In this document: positions 38,599-51,960 of the stretch, in pieces
Layout: each line of letters begins with the position of its first letter
How positions within the stretch are numbered: the first letter of the stretch is position 1
Source: Glossina fuscipes
Taxonomy: Eukaryota > Arthropoda > Insecta > Diptera > Glossinidae
Length of the DNA stretch: 64,000 bases
Direction of reading: 5' to 3'
NCBI RefSeq assembly: GCF_014805625.2
Contig: NW_023998458.1
Coordinates: 310,001 to 374,000 of the forward strand
Made by a program: the position numbers and the translations under genes
Notes under the pieces: model-generated
The model's database searches: none
Told to the model about the DNA's origin: nothing
The model's input: only the letters and a program-made list of their open reading frames with translations

Positions 38599-38629
<31 letters not shown>

Positions 38630-38702
38630 TCGCCAGAGAAATAAATTCTAAGACTAAACTCTTAAAAGCACTAGCATCTAAGGCTATCGGCTTTTTATTA
38701 AA

Positions 38703-38781
38703 AACTCTACCGCACTTGAGATTCGAAACCACGACCATTGACTTGCTAGTCGAGATTCCTCCCCTTCGGCTACTCAGGCGG
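38703..38781 (-). repeat. SINE-like / tRNA-like repeat, copy 2
   Basis: Read on the minus strand, this unit contains TAGCCGAAGGG, which fits the polymerase III A-box consensus TRGYNNARNNG. About 45 bases later GGTTTCGAATCTC resembles the B box GGTTCGANTCC with one extra T. The ends CCGC and GCGG can pair. A full cloverleaf does not form, because the anticodon arm is poor, so it is not called a tRNA gene. With the related copy at 14,735 it suggests a tRNA-derived dispersed repeat. Confidence 0.5.
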
Positions 38782-40350
38782 ATACCATTTAAATAAAAAA
38801 ATCATTTAGCTTCTTGATGACAATGGTAAACACACTAACGTTTTATGCATATTTTCAAGTCTTCTAAATGGAATGGTGTAATGAAAGCATCCTTGCGATT
38901 CGATTGCCAAATATGAAATGTTAGCCTTTTGCGCTTTATATAAATCAGAACACATTCTTACCTTAACTAACTGGTTCGGAATAGTCGTTGCCTAGCTTAT
39001 AATCTAAAATACTCGAACATTTCTCTAAGTAAGCTTTGCCTGTAATGAACAGCAGACTAAATATTTTCAACCTACTCTCAACTTTTTTTGTATGGCGTTA
39101 ACTTTTCAAAACAAGCAGACTTTCTCAGTTCAGTGCAAAATCAGAGATTAATTAATGGAAAACAACGCAGTTTTGTGGATTTTTTAAAACATACCTGAAA
39201 ATGTTGACCGAACGTCTAGACAGCAAGTCATCTTGTATGCATTAAACCCAAGGCCGGCCGTTAGACAGCCTGTCACCGTAGTTATTCAATCCACCACTGC
39301 GAAAATTGCACATTATTTTTACGCGAACTCCCTTCCGATATTGTATAACATTAAAAGGCTTCTTCTGAATGGTTTACTGATAGATGAGAAATCTCATATG
39401 GAGTGGCGTGCAAGTAATATATCTTTGCTTCCTCATTATTAGCATGAACAAATTTTCATCAAAAAACATTAACAATTAGGCGGTTTTGGTATATTAGAGT
39501 TAACATCTCCTGAAAAACCTTATATGCGTTAATAATCAAAAAATAGACTTGTTTGGTCCAAATTAGTTAAGGTTGATTTGTTTGTCAGTCTATTATTATG
39601 AACTAATATTCACCATAAAATTAAGAGTAATAATTTTTTTTATCGTGTGAAGGTTCAATTTTCGTAGCAGTGCTTATATGAGAAGAGGTTCAAACAATTG
39701 TCCCAACCGAAAGGAATTTTTCTTGCTAACTTGGAATGCCAAAGTATTATAAGTCGACAGACATCAAACGGACAGATGGACATATAAGCATAAAAGAAGA
39801 TGGATCTATCCTAAGCCGTTCTGGGTGCTACGTGCACACCCACAAACTGAATACACGTGGTGTAGGGTATAAAAACATGTTTCAAATTCATGATCATAAT
39901 CTTACTAACTTACTGACATATCCGAGTCGTATTAATCACAACCTTCTTTAGTCACTAATATTGCCAGAAACGAATAGCTTTTGTAATTCAGTATGTAATT
40001 GTGCAACACATTTTTATCCAGATTATAATTTTCTAATAAAGTGTACTTAAGCGCACATTTAATTATAAAGACAAATAATAAAATTACGCTCTCTTAGATT
40101 ATTTCAATCAAGTTTGTAAATAGCATGAATATTTTATTATCGTAAAACTATGCAGAAATCATTCCTTGACTACATAATCATTTTTATGAAAAAAACTCTC
40201 ATGCTAAACACGACATAAGGAAATGAATTGAAATATCTTTAGCTACAATTAGAAATATTTGCCGATATCTAACGGATAAGTGCAGAAAATATTATCCGAA
40301 ATTTTTAAAATAAGGGAAGAAAGGATAACACAATCGAAGGCTTTACCTTT

Positions 40351-40661
40351 GACTTCTCTCTCTTGATATCTGTTTTCTTTTTACTACACCTAGTGGCTAA
40401 TGGTATTTATATTTTTCAAAGATTTATTCCTTCAAATTAAATACTTTATTTAAAATAATTTAAAAGAAATTTTTCCTATTTATAAACATTCTGCAGATGT
40501 TTTTACTTCGAATTCCTACACCACCCATTTCATTTTACTTCCCTGTTGAGATTAGCGAGATATGTACAATCTTTGTCGTAGTCATTATCATCCAAAATGC
40601 TTGAATGCTTTTGGCTTTAGCTATAAATATGCCCAGGCTAGCTAAGGATTTCATATCGGCC
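40351..40661 (+). pseudogene. broken partial duplicate of the reductase upstream region and exon 1
   Basis: Positions 40,351-40,480 align without gaps to 62,413-62,542, upstream of the pyrroline-5-carboxylate reductase-like start; I count 9 differences in 130 bases. Positions 40,631-40,661 match the end of that gene's first coding exon (62,859-62,891), with a two-base deletion and two substitutions. Between the two blocks this copy has 150 bases instead of 316 and little clear similarity. The start codon and the GFLGGG nucleotide-binding part are missing and the frame is broken. Similarity ends at the exon border: after TCGGCC this copy has TACCC where the gene has its GGTAAAT donor. It is a pseudogene fragment whose origin, segmental duplication or reverse-transcribed mRNA, is open. 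Confidence 0.8.
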
Positions 40662-41191
40662 TACCCATGGACTCGCTTACTTTAATTTAACATCTACCAC
40701 TGTACCAGAAGTTTCCCTATCTTGCAGCTCAGTCGAAATATACGTGAAATAACAAGTCTACGATAATAATCTGGAAAAGCAGTTAACAAATTGCTTTTAG
40801 GGAAATTATTGAAATTTCTTTCCTTAAGAAACTTATAGCCAAGCATCTGTTAAACGATTTTGAAGACTATTTGAAAATCTGAAAAGCACTCATACAAATG
40901 CAATAGAATAAAAATTTTAAGTGAATATTTCGAAAATTTATTAAAATAAAGCATTCAAATCCTTCAATCACTTTCAATTTAAAAAATATGGGAAAAATGT
41001 TATGAGTTTTTGTCGCTTCTTTTTGATTTTATTTTGAACTTTCAAAAATGCAGAAAATGTTGCATTAAACGGATTTGAAAACACGGTAAAGATTATTTGC
41101 AATATAACGACGCACGTCTTGTAGGATAACTGTAAAAAAAGAAGAAAATCTGGGGCACAAAGTCCAGGCACAAATGTGTTACTATATGAAA

Positions 41192-42016
41192 CGTACGCTC
41201 CTACAGATTGCTCTGAGGGTTTAACGTCTGCACCTGGCATGATGACTTAATCAAACGGGTTGCCTACAACCATAGGCACTCAATTAAGTTGAGTGATCAC
41301 ACCCCAGGGGGAAAGACAATACTCTAATAAGGGGGCCTCTCTTACCCTGAGGTTAGCAGATAGTTCATTGTATATGGCCATATGAACCACCACTCTGGTA
41401 GGTGGTGAGGCCTATCTTCACCTCGAAATTATTGCAATGGTTATGGAATGGCGAAAACCACAGCCACCACGATACTCCCCGAAGGTCCGTCCCCAAGCCG
41501 TCAGGGCTCACAAGGATTGACTGATGTACTTTCCAGCGCACTTTCTTGGTATATCTGACCCCCGTGGTGCTTAAAATTTGTCTACAAAGCTTTTAGCCTT
41601 GCTTTGCGCATTGTATTACTAAATGTAATACATCACTCTTGCTTTTGGACCCAACCATACAGTCCCGGTTAGCCAATTCCCGACTACCTTTCTTCACGAT
41701 ATATAGTCATCAGGCGTATCGTCTGGCATGGCTAGATTTCCATGCTCTCACTCATTACTATATCGTAGTACTTATGCTATCTACCATTGAGATTTCCTTT
41801 ATAGTAATAGCTTCTGAGAAGATATATAAAACTATATCCCAGTGAACCCCTAAAACCATCTATCAGAAAACTCGTCGCCGAGTTATATTAAACCAAAACC
41901 TTAAACTCTTCTTCGCCGGTCGAACCGTTTCCGGGGATTACCACAAGGAGGTGAGAGTTTCGGCACATCTATGCTCCCTACAAAGCATAGTTTATCACCC
42001 CCGTACGCTCCTACAG
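41192..42016. mobile_element. 795-bp GC-richer insertion with 15-bp direct repeats, class unknown
   Basis: The 15-mer CGTACGCTCCTACAG occurs at 41,192-41,206 and again at 42,002-42,016, with different bases on both outer sides. The 795 bases between are clearly richer in G and C than the surroundings, for example the CCCCAGGGGGAAAG, GGTGGTGAGGCC and CCCCGAAGGTCCGTCCCC patches. A long exact direct repeat around foreign-looking DNA is typical of the target duplication of a LINE or SINE. No poly-A or simple tail, terminal inverted repeat or protein motif was found in either orientation, so the element type is not known. A truncated LINE 5' region, a non-autonomous retroelement or a composite is possible. 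Confidence 0.55.
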
Positions 42017-44834
42017 TATAATATATCCAGATCCTAAAATTTGTACGAAAACTTAAATCAACATTCACAGAGGATTATATCCCCCAGAAAGGTCTAACAA
42101 TAAAATGAAATTAAATCTTCAACAATAGCTTTAATGTATAAATTCATTGGAATCCTGAATAAGTTCCCATTGCTCTCCAAAGGTAGATCTGAATGAAACT
42201 TTGACTTTTGTGGCTGGATGCTCTGTGCTTCCATTATTATAAAGATACCTAGGTGTATACGATTACTTTAGTGAATCAATATTCCTCTTCAATAATTTCA
42301 TTTTTGCTAATTTTGGGCATATGGGTAAGCCAACTAGCGGCGCACTTCATTTTTTGTTATTGTTGTAAACGTTCCATTTATTCTCAAACTTTATTTGCAG
42401 CCATCAATTAAGGGCCGGAACCGACAAAGTTTAATTAACTCATTCGCTACTTGCATTCATGCATGGGAAATGTTAACAACCACTGTGGCTTACATACCAA
42501 GCTGCAAATCTTCCGATTACCAACTACTCGCATCATTAGCTTACGAACTTTCCTGATTTGTATGAAGCGACCGGCTCGATGAGTGGTTAGAGGGACAAGA
42601 AGTTTTCTAAGGACACGGTATCCAAAAATGACCCCAAAGGTAGGGAAGATACGTAACTAGAGATGGAGCTTCCCTTGAATAAATCCTCTTTTATCATTCT
42701 TCGGATTGCAAAATTTCTTTGGCGAAAAAAAGTTATCATTTCACATTTTCCGACCTCATGCATCTTAGAAATTCTCTATGTAATCAGTAATGAAGGATTA
42801 GTAAAATCATATTCTCACCATATTTTATACCCATTACCCAAGCACAATGTTTGCGACACGCAAAAGGAAGTTTCAAAGATCCCTAAAGCCGGTCCCTTTC
42901 AAGCCATCTCTGTCCATCTGTGTGGAGTGTGTTGTTGACACTTTCTTCGATCGAAATGTGTTATCTCCAAATTATATACTGCGTACGTCACGTCATACTG
43001 GATTAGTTTTTTTATCACAATACCATCGATATGGACATCACATAACAGGACTTGGAGAATAAAATGCGGCAAGCTACGTATATTCATTCTAAATAAATTA
43101 ATGTGGACGTCACAATGTGATAGAATAATTTTTTCTTAAGAATATCTTTTAGTGCATTAAAATCTTGAAGATCGATGTTATCCCATAAATAAACCCATGG
43201 AGCGCTAAAGATTTTAAAGGTAATGGTATGTGAAATTCGGAGACGGCCGAATATAATTTTTTTACTTGTTTATTTATCGAATATGCATAGATTTTATGAA
43301 ACCAGTTTTATTTAATTAGGGTTAGTAGCATTCGACTCTGACTGGCAATCGGAAAAACGTTTATGTCTTAGGAGAGGGGGGAAAGGGGGGAAAAACAGTA
43401 ACAACCGCTAAACTATTTTGATAAACGTTATTAAAATTTTGTTTTCAATACAATTTATGATACATCATAAATTGATATTTACTGCTTGTCATTCTCGTTC
43501 CCTCTCTGTCTATCGGTGTCTTCTTCCCACTATTTTTATGCTCCATAAAGGAGAATTTCCAACTCAATCATTGCAAACAATCCATGGTTTGTGTTTTGTT
43601 ATACTTATTTTCTTTGCTCTTTCTTTCTTTCTTTCTCTCACTGCCGTTCTCTTCCTTTTTTTTATTTTTGCTTTTTTGTTTACATTTTTTAGTTTACTCT
43701 AACGAGTATAAAATTGTCTGCTTCACTTCGATTGAAATGTGTACTAACTTTATAAGTCCCTTTAAAGAATTAATTTCAGTTATGTTTTTCTATTTGTCTG
43801 TCTTTTAAAATCATAGTAAAATTACCAAAAAAAAAAGTTTGAATAGAACAAATAAAATTAAATTAAATTATATCTAAGAAACTTCAAGCTGATTCCAAAC
43901 TTAGTGCGACTTTGACAAAATCTGCAAAATAAAAGATCATTCCATCACTAAGCTGGACTGAGTCCAACTGCAGTGACTTTCTTTGCTATATATACGGATA
44001 GTATTAGGCTTGTACAATTGAAGTAAAGGAAACATTACCGGGATCTGCAGAAAAGTAATATAAAAAACTGATGATGATAGATGAATATTGAAATATTCCA
44101 CTAAAGTTGCCCGTGTGTCTCTTTCAATTCATGATTGGTTACATAATGTAATTTACCCGCAAAAACAAACAAAAAAAAAAAAACCCATATATATATATAT
44201 ATACTCGGTTTATTAAACTGCAATCAACAAAATATTTATTGTGAATTGCACATAAATTTTAATGATTATTAAGCATAAAATAAATGAACATTAAATGAAT
44301 ATAAATGATTGCAATAATGATTGATAGAAAATTCAATTTTCTTTCAAAGGGGATTTTATGAGAGTACAAACAGACAAAATTTGTATATATATGTATGTAT
44401 GTATGGATGTGTGTATAGATATGAGGATGTAATCTATAACTGTTTTGTGCATGTAAATATGATAAATCAGTCTCATCTCCTTCTAAACTTCTTTGTTGAA
44501 TACGAATATAAATGTAACTACGCATGCATGCAATGCATAAAATGTAAATATGTTGATCAATAACTTTCGGGACAAAGTATTATTTTTATAATTTATTTAT
44601 GAATAAATTAGTTCTCAGACTAACGGGCATTTTTTCTTTTAATCTTAAAGATAGACTAAATGGTTACTCTAGCCGGTTCCGGATATTATGTTTTCCTGAA
44701 ACTTTCAATATGACTTGACGATCGGAAAACGTGTTTTTCAAATCTGGACAACTTTTGGCATGCGCAGAATGTATGTTTAATCGTAAAATTATGGAACTAA
44801 GTAAGAAAAACAGTTTTGAGGCGAAGATTCCACT
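42017..44834. other. non-coding stretch
   Basis: No gene was recognised. A segment ending GGAGACGGCCGAATATAATTTT near 43,229-43,260 resembles the ends of common fly repeats and recurs loosely as TCATGGCCGAATC near 63,328. Two G6 runs lie at 43,376-43,381 and 43,385-43,390. There is CTTT-rich sequence at 43,615-43,690 and an AT run at 44,188-44,202. Confidence 0.4.
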
Positions 44835-44890
44835 TTATTCCGAAACGTAGCCTCCTTCGAAAGCAATGCAATCAGATTGACTTTCATCTG
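44835..44890 (-). pseudogene. mariner-like transposase, extreme C-terminal remnant
   Basis: On the minus strand the frame reads SDCIAFEGGYVSE followed by TAA (stop at 44,837-44,835). It closely resembles the DCIALEGGYVSE end of some insect mariner transposases. Nothing convincing was found further upstream on the minus strand, so only the tail is supported. The motif is short, hence the moderate confidence. Confidence 0.4.
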
Positions 44891-47800
44891 TGCTGCGACT
44901 TACATATAAGTACTAACGGATAGTGGTGGGTTCTAATGTCTATTCAATGCTTACAATCCAAAACTGACAATTTATTGACAAGCGCGGATTCCAATACTTC
45001 TTAGAAGGCTACAAGTTAAAGGTATCCATTCACAAAAAATGGCGAAAGCTATTATGAGCTTCAAGGAGGGCTTCATTTTAAAGCTAAAAATTACGTGTAA
45101 CGGTAGACCGCAATATCTTTTAAAAGCTTAGCACTTAAAGGCCATAGTTCACAGATATACTTCCTCTATAATCCTTAAAGGCCTATGGTGACGATTTTCC
45201 GGTAAAGATGGATTCGTATACTTCCCGGGTAATGACGGATTCGAAAACTCCTGTAAAGCTTAAAACGCAAAGATGATCGTTTACATGAAATCGCAGATGG
45301 ACTCAAGTACCGTTTAGACAGTGACAATGCAAGATGCTAGATGTGGTAAAAAGAATTAATATAACGATCATGGGAGTAAGCAAAAAAAACACATTTTTCT
45401 TTACAGAATTCGAGCTTATCAATCAAAATGATCTTCGTTAGGAATGATATAACCAACTTAACACCGATGTGAAGTTTCGATCCGATTTGTCAGAACACAC
45501 AAACTCACATTTCAGTTAACGCAATAGCTTAAATCCACTTAACTTAAATGCTGTTTCCTAAACGCATCTTTTCGAGATTCGCAATTAGATAATAGTCGCT
45601 GAGAATCTAGAGAACACAGTGACTGTGATAATAAGTTGAACTTTGATTCATGCAATTTTCCCATTACAGTCAACGATATGTCACAAATTGCATTTGTTCC
45701 ACGGTAAGTAAACAAGCTATCTACCTATTTGGGCAACAGTTTTCTAATGGTCAAATTTCCATACGAGAAGATGCCTTCAGCATCTTTAAGATGTCGGCGG
45801 GTAGTCAAGTCCGCTTTTCGTTTATCAAAAACAATTTTCAGAATTTTTGTAATACTTTCCGGGCATTTGCTGTCTTTAACATCACCGGTGTCTGCAAGTA
45901 GTTTTGTTAGTAAGCATACGAAAGATGCATTTTTTTCATTATTTTGAAAATGTAAAACGCACCGTCCGTAAAAGCTCTAGACGATATCTATTTATCAATT
46001 CCTTAAATTATTGACCGATGCATTCATAATATTCACGCGTCATTTTCAATATATTCATAATGAAATTTAATACATTTCGATCACTATAAAACAACGATAG
46101 TTGTGTAGAAGAACAACTTGAGCAACACAAGCACTTGTACTCATTCCAGAAGCCTTAGCCTTAACACATGTTTTCATATATATATATCATACATATAAAG
46201 CAAGAAATCTTTATATATTTTAAAGAGAATTTTGAACACAGTTCATCCACTCGCCTATGGAGTTTATTGTCGATAACAGAAAAAGAGTTGAAGCTCTTCC
46301 CGCTTATGTAAATAGATCTCCGATTTTGATTTGCATGTTTGTTCTATGAAAGATACAAAAATGCTCTTGTAATATGTATATGTATATGTATGTAATACCA
46401 CAAAAGCTTAAAGCATTCAAGCATGTTTTTATATATGAAATAAACATCAGATGTGTAAAGAGTTTACAAATAAACTTGAGTGAGAAGCCAAAACCACATA
46501 GTACTTGATTTGCTCCGTGTGTGTATGTGTGATTATGAACACAAAGATGTCTTACCACAAAGTCTACATAAATGTAAACAAATGTACATAAATTCGTGCT
46601 TTGCTTGAAAAACGGGAGAACAATTATAAACGGAGCTACTACTAGTATTCCTGTAGGGAAAGACAAGGATGCAGAAAACATCAAAAATTATAATTTGTAA
46701 TTATCTGAATAATATGCAGAAGATATATATTTATTTAGATACGTAAAAACACATTTTCTTTTGCTATTTTCCTTCAGTATTAAATGAGTGAATAGATACG
46801 TAACTATAAGATTTACAGCGCAGTGAGCACGTACACTGCTCTACATCTCCCTCCTGCTTTACAGGGCGCAGACATGATCCTCATAAAATCGTGCAAATCG
46901 AAAAAGAAAAGTTTGCATGGAAGATCAAGCCCCCTTTCCAGTCATTTAATGAATGAAACGAATTATGTTTTTTTTTCCACGGAAACACATCTTCCTTTAT
47001 CTAGTATGTAAATATGAAACCGGAATTTGAATATAGATGACCTTTGCTGTCAATACAATTACTGCTGAACACCGTCATTTGACGCCATTTTCCTATTGAC
47101 ATCTGACAACAAATATTGCCACTTAAAATAATAATAGTTTCATATAGCGGCATAGCTTGTAACGAACGATACAAAATTTTGAGAATCTCGAATTTTGAGA
47201 AGTCCAGGCGTGAAAATTCATAAGTAGATCCAGGCGTGTCATCTACATCTCTACCAAGATTGAATTGTTAAGGCAAGAAGAAGGCGCTTCTTTGTGTATG
47301 ATGGTAGCAGAGACATCTGCTAAAGTCCGATGAAGCGGTTAATACTAAACACTTCTAACAATAATCAATCGATTTGAATACGAAAAAAGAACAACACGAG
47401 GCCCTTTTTTAAGGGTCACTCGTCCATCCTTTCATTTTGGATGGAAGTACTAGGCCGTTCTAGTACTATCTCGTTCGCTCTGATTCGATCAGAAGACCAT
47501 ACCCTAGCAGCGCTTTCTTCTCGATCAATGGTTCGAAGCAAAAGGGAAAAATTTGTAAAGGCAGATCGGATGGAATAAATGTGTAGTGAACAGGACTGGA
47601 CAAATACTTCGAATGAAATGTTTCTTCTTATTTTCATACAACGAAAATGTATTTTCTATACAAAAAATTTCGGTTTCATATTGACGTACCTAATACCAGC
47701 GTCACTAATTAGTATGAACCTAAAGAAATTAAATAAATTAAATAATAACTACATGTAGGAAGATAATTTGGAGTTCGAAGTTTTCGGGCGTGGCAAAAAT

Positions 47801-48898
47801 GTTAAAAAATGATTAAAAACAGTTTCTGAAAGCAGTACTTGAATTTTTTCAGCTTGTTTGAAGTAGATTCGTGACTCGTCCACAAAAATAATTTAAGTTT
47901 TCCAGTTTGGATGCAGTAGGCTTCCAAATCCAAGCATTTCTTCATCTTCAACGTGTTTCCAGAGCTTTGTTAAGTTGGTTAGTGGATATTTGCCTTAGTT
48001 AAATTCGAATTTATCTTTATATTCCCCTTAAATACTTAATGTTAGTATTCCTCTAGCTTGACGGCCACTACCCCTATGTATTGCTTGTGTGCAGCACAAA
48101 CATTCGCGGGTGCAGGAAAATAAGAAATAGATCATGTGTAATGAAAGCAGACAATTAAACGATTACAACTTGATTGATGATTACTCTTTCCACACCCCTC
48201 GTGTGTAACTCGTGTTCGCATCATTCTAATTAAGGAAAGTATTTGATAAAACCTTTCAGAAATAGTCTACCAGTTTATATTGGTACGGAATTTCAATCTG
48301 TTCAACTTTCAACATCATTTCATAAATTTCATAAATTTGTGTGTCTTAATAAGCTCTGATGATGAAATCGCATACGTGCTGTTAATATTTCGTATCAAAT
48401 TTTTATCATTTTTCAAGTTAATCTACTTGAAAAATACCAAAATCAGCAAAAATAATATAACGTGAGATGTATTTGTGCATTCATTCATATTTTTGTACAT
48501 TTGCAGTTATCATCGTTGCTTTAGCTGTTGTTATTTGATTGCAGATAAAAATGTGCGCACACACACATGCATGCATCTGTGCTTTACTATTTAAAAAAAT
48601 CAGTTTTATTTTACCAGCAAACGCGTACATCGTACATACGACGACACACACATATAACACATCTGTATGTGTGCTTTAAATATGCTTGCGTGTGTAAGCA
48701 TGTTCGTTCTAACATTATTAAGGACACGTTTCACGTTAACGGGAAATTTATTGCATACAAGAGGTAGCACTAACAAGACCAGCTTTTTTAAAATAAACAA
48801 ATCTTTTCAAATTGCAACAAAAAATATTAGACAGGGATAAAAATCTCACTTTTAAACGCTTTTTTTTTTTTGTATCATTTAAAAGTAGCAAAAAGTAA

Positions 48899-48899
<1 letters not shown>

Positions 48900-48930
<31 letters not shown>
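48900..48930. repeat. TA microsatellite
   Basis: Fifteen TA units, then TAATAATAA. Confidence 0.9.
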
Positions 48931-48936
<6 letters not shown>

Positions 48937-51900
48937 TAAAATCAAGACAAGTCAAACTCTTAGCTGTTCATGCACCGCATGAATCTACAAAAACTAAATC
49001 AAACATTATTAACTTCCTGCTGCTGATGATACATACTACTGATGTTGCTAGTGTTGCCGCTACTGCTTGCTTTCAAAATATAAACTTAACAAATTACCCT
49101 ATTTTCTCTTTTGCTTCTTTTTATTAGTTTTTTTGTTTTTTTTTTTTTTCTTTTTTGCTGCTTTCTCCATGCGATAACACAAGCAAATACATACATACTT
49201 CATTATATAACATTAGCTGTTTCAATATAAAGTTAATACTTTGTTGCATTATAGAACTAGCGCAACATCACTAACCATTACCAGTTTATACATTTGTTAC
49301 CATAATGCGTTGACACTTTGGTATACGTGTGTACGTACATACGTTTATGTATGTGTGAATGCACGTGCATATACGTATGCACGTGTTCATGTTCGCTATA
49401 AGGAATAAATATGAGTCTTTGTTGAACAGAGAAAGAACAGTGCCGTCTTGTTGTGTGTGTGCATTTTATTATGATTATTTTTCACATTTTGATTGTGTGT
49501 GTGCGTGTATGTGCGAAATATTCAAGTTAGTCGACTTTTATAAAGTACGTACTGCTGTCCCCATCTCCATTGAGAATACAATGGTCAACAACAATGAAAG
49601 CAGACAGAGCAAAAATGATTTTTCCACAACAGTCACATGCACGCTCACATATATATTATATACGTAATGCGGTTTTGAAAGAAAAACGAACGTTATAATG
49701 ACAGAGAGCAAACTGACTGCTTCAAAAAAAATTTTATAAAATGCTTTAAGTGTAAAAAAAATCATAACCTATTGTAGCGTATAACAAATATATTCCGATC
49801 TTGTTAATAATAAGAGCTAAATATTATTTTTAATAAATTTATCACATCTCCGGCTACTTTTTAACGACGGCCTTAAAATTTTCCACATAATTGGAAGACT
49901 CTTTTAAAACACCCATTATCACAATTCAAAATTTGATGGAGAGTTGAAAAGCTTTCTTGCTTGCTTATCTACTGACAGTAGAATATAATGTGGTTCGTGG
50001 CTTGCTGCGTCTTTTTGATTTAAAAAAAAAAAACCATTAATTTTAAAAAAGCTACAAGAGAAGAAAAAGACAACAGTTTTCCTCTAAAGAGAAAAGCGTT
50101 TTCCTCCACGTTTTCGAAATGCCCATCGATCGAGCCGAATAGTCAAGTCAATCGCTTCGAACGATCGAGTTGAACAATGGACTCAAAGTTGGCAGAGACA
50201 GTAAAAGTTCCTGCGCGCAGTTTAGTGTCGAAAATAGAACGAATCGGTCAACACGAACACTACTAAAGCATAACATAATCTGAGATCACCTCTGCTTTCA
50301 AAAATAGAAACAATTTCATTTTCTACTCATTACTTATAAACTTCAACAGATACAACGACGAAAATTTTCATTTGCATTCTATGGGTGTTGTTCCTCCAGC
50401 AGACATACAAAAATCGACTACGCCTACGCAAGGTCAAATTTTTTTTCACTCTTTTCGATGTTTTCTGCTTATTGGTTATAAGATGAGCAGGGCAGAATGT
50501 TGAAAATTATTTTAAACATTCACAAATATTATCTGGCTAAAGTAAATACGGCGGACTCGATAACGTGGAGGATCCGTTTTTTCTTAGACTTGGAGAGTAG
50601 AGTGCGAAAAGCTAAATGTGTTAATTCTAAGCAAAGCATTGTCGACGTCACGACGCATTATATTAATGTTTTCTTCGCAAGCCCTAAAGTTTGACATATG
50701 AATCCAAACATGCATGCATATCTCTCCTGGAAAGTCAGAAGTTAACTTCGTTTCGTCCGCCAACAGTATGGTGCACGGCCACATAAATTGTGTTTGCCAG
50801 CTTTTGTCAGATATACTATCATCCGAGTGTGAGCGTTTGCCAAAAAATGATATCCACAGTATAGTAAGGCGCAGTATTGCCCATAAATTGCCAGATAGGT
50901 GGGAGCAACGTGTGTGCTAGCAATAAAGAATAGTTTGATTAAAATATGTTGCGATATTTTTTAGTTTTTTCATTCAAAAATCCGCTTAAAGAGTTATGTG
51001 CACAGCTGCTGCGTTCTTATAACCAAGTGCTCTGGAATGAAAAGAATTTCGACACAAGTCTTATAGAAGAGGAACGGAGAGGAAAGTAGATCCACGTACA
51101 CTGCAGGCATTCAATTTTCCCAGCTTTAAGAAATTTAACATATCGTTGAGGCTACTTCCCGGATTCGAAATATATTGTCGTCTCTCGTTACGCGTAGCGT
51201 ACATAGCTTGTCAACACTACGAAGTTGACGTTAATGGATTTGACGATGTCAGGAACTGAAACATAATTCGATAGAATGTGCTTTCCGTCTGTGTTTTCGT
51301 TTCGTGGTGAATATGTATGCGTTTGCTTTGCTATTGTATGTCTACGCGTCTGTATGCATGTGTCCACGTTGTTGTTCATATTATGTATTGTCAATTCAAG
51401 CAGCTTTATTTACCTGATTGCGGTCTTCATTGACATTCTTACACAACTGTCGATTATTATATAACATTATAAAAGAGCTGGCGGCCGACTTTGAATGCAA
51501 TAACAAAAAATGAACTTTATATTGTATGTGAGTAGAAATTTGCTAATATCATAATCGAACATCAAAACCGATAACAGAAATTCATTATAGAAATTGTGAG
51601 AAAAAAAATGAAAACAAAAAAATGTACACAAAGTTTTAAGAGTAACAGACAAAACCAACCAGTTGATGGTAGACTTACACAGATAAATTTTCTTTTCTAT
51701 TCTTTGTTTTTTTTCGTTTTTTTTATTTTTTTATCTTTCTATCTCGATTGTAGATAACAATCAAGGAAATAAAGGAGAAAAGTTTTCAATTGAATTTTCC
51801 GCTTTTGAAATTGAAAGAAAAAAAGAAAAATGCGAACCACAAAATTTTTACGTAAGCAAACAACAACAATAACAAAAGCAATAATGACGATTTTAACATT

Positions 51901-51960
51901 AACATTTTTCAATAGCATTTACATAAAATACTTAACAAAATCAAGCTGTAAAACGGCAGA

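Larger units (their letters stand above)
36690..40350. other. non-coding stretch with simple repeats
   Basis: No gene was recognised. It holds the polypyrimidine microsatellite at 38,005, an ATT repeat at 38,601-38,625 and the second SINE-like repeat at 38,703. GGACAGATGAGCGTACGGACA-like and AAACGGACAGATGGAC segments near 37,660 and 39,767 recall the interspersed repeat family. The open frame 37,290-37,625 (ending RKRGSYLREE) has no recognisable domain and its N-terminal part is AT-biased. Confidence 0.4.

Noticed and set aside
42560..42650. A tRNA-like A-box phrase (GATGAGTGGTTAGAGGG)
   Set aside because: No B box at the right distance and no acceptor stem; not a tRNA gene or clear SINE.
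47420..47520. Short perfect hairpins (TACTAG/CTAGTA and TCTGAT/ATCAGA)
   Set aside because: Six-base stems are common by chance and there is no associated gene or terminator context in a eukaryote.
50714..50920. Plus-strand frame ending NDIHSIVRRSIAHKLPDRWEQ
   Set aside because: It looks slightly like the end of a transposase (LP-RW), but no second motif was found in the neighbourhood, so no family can be named.
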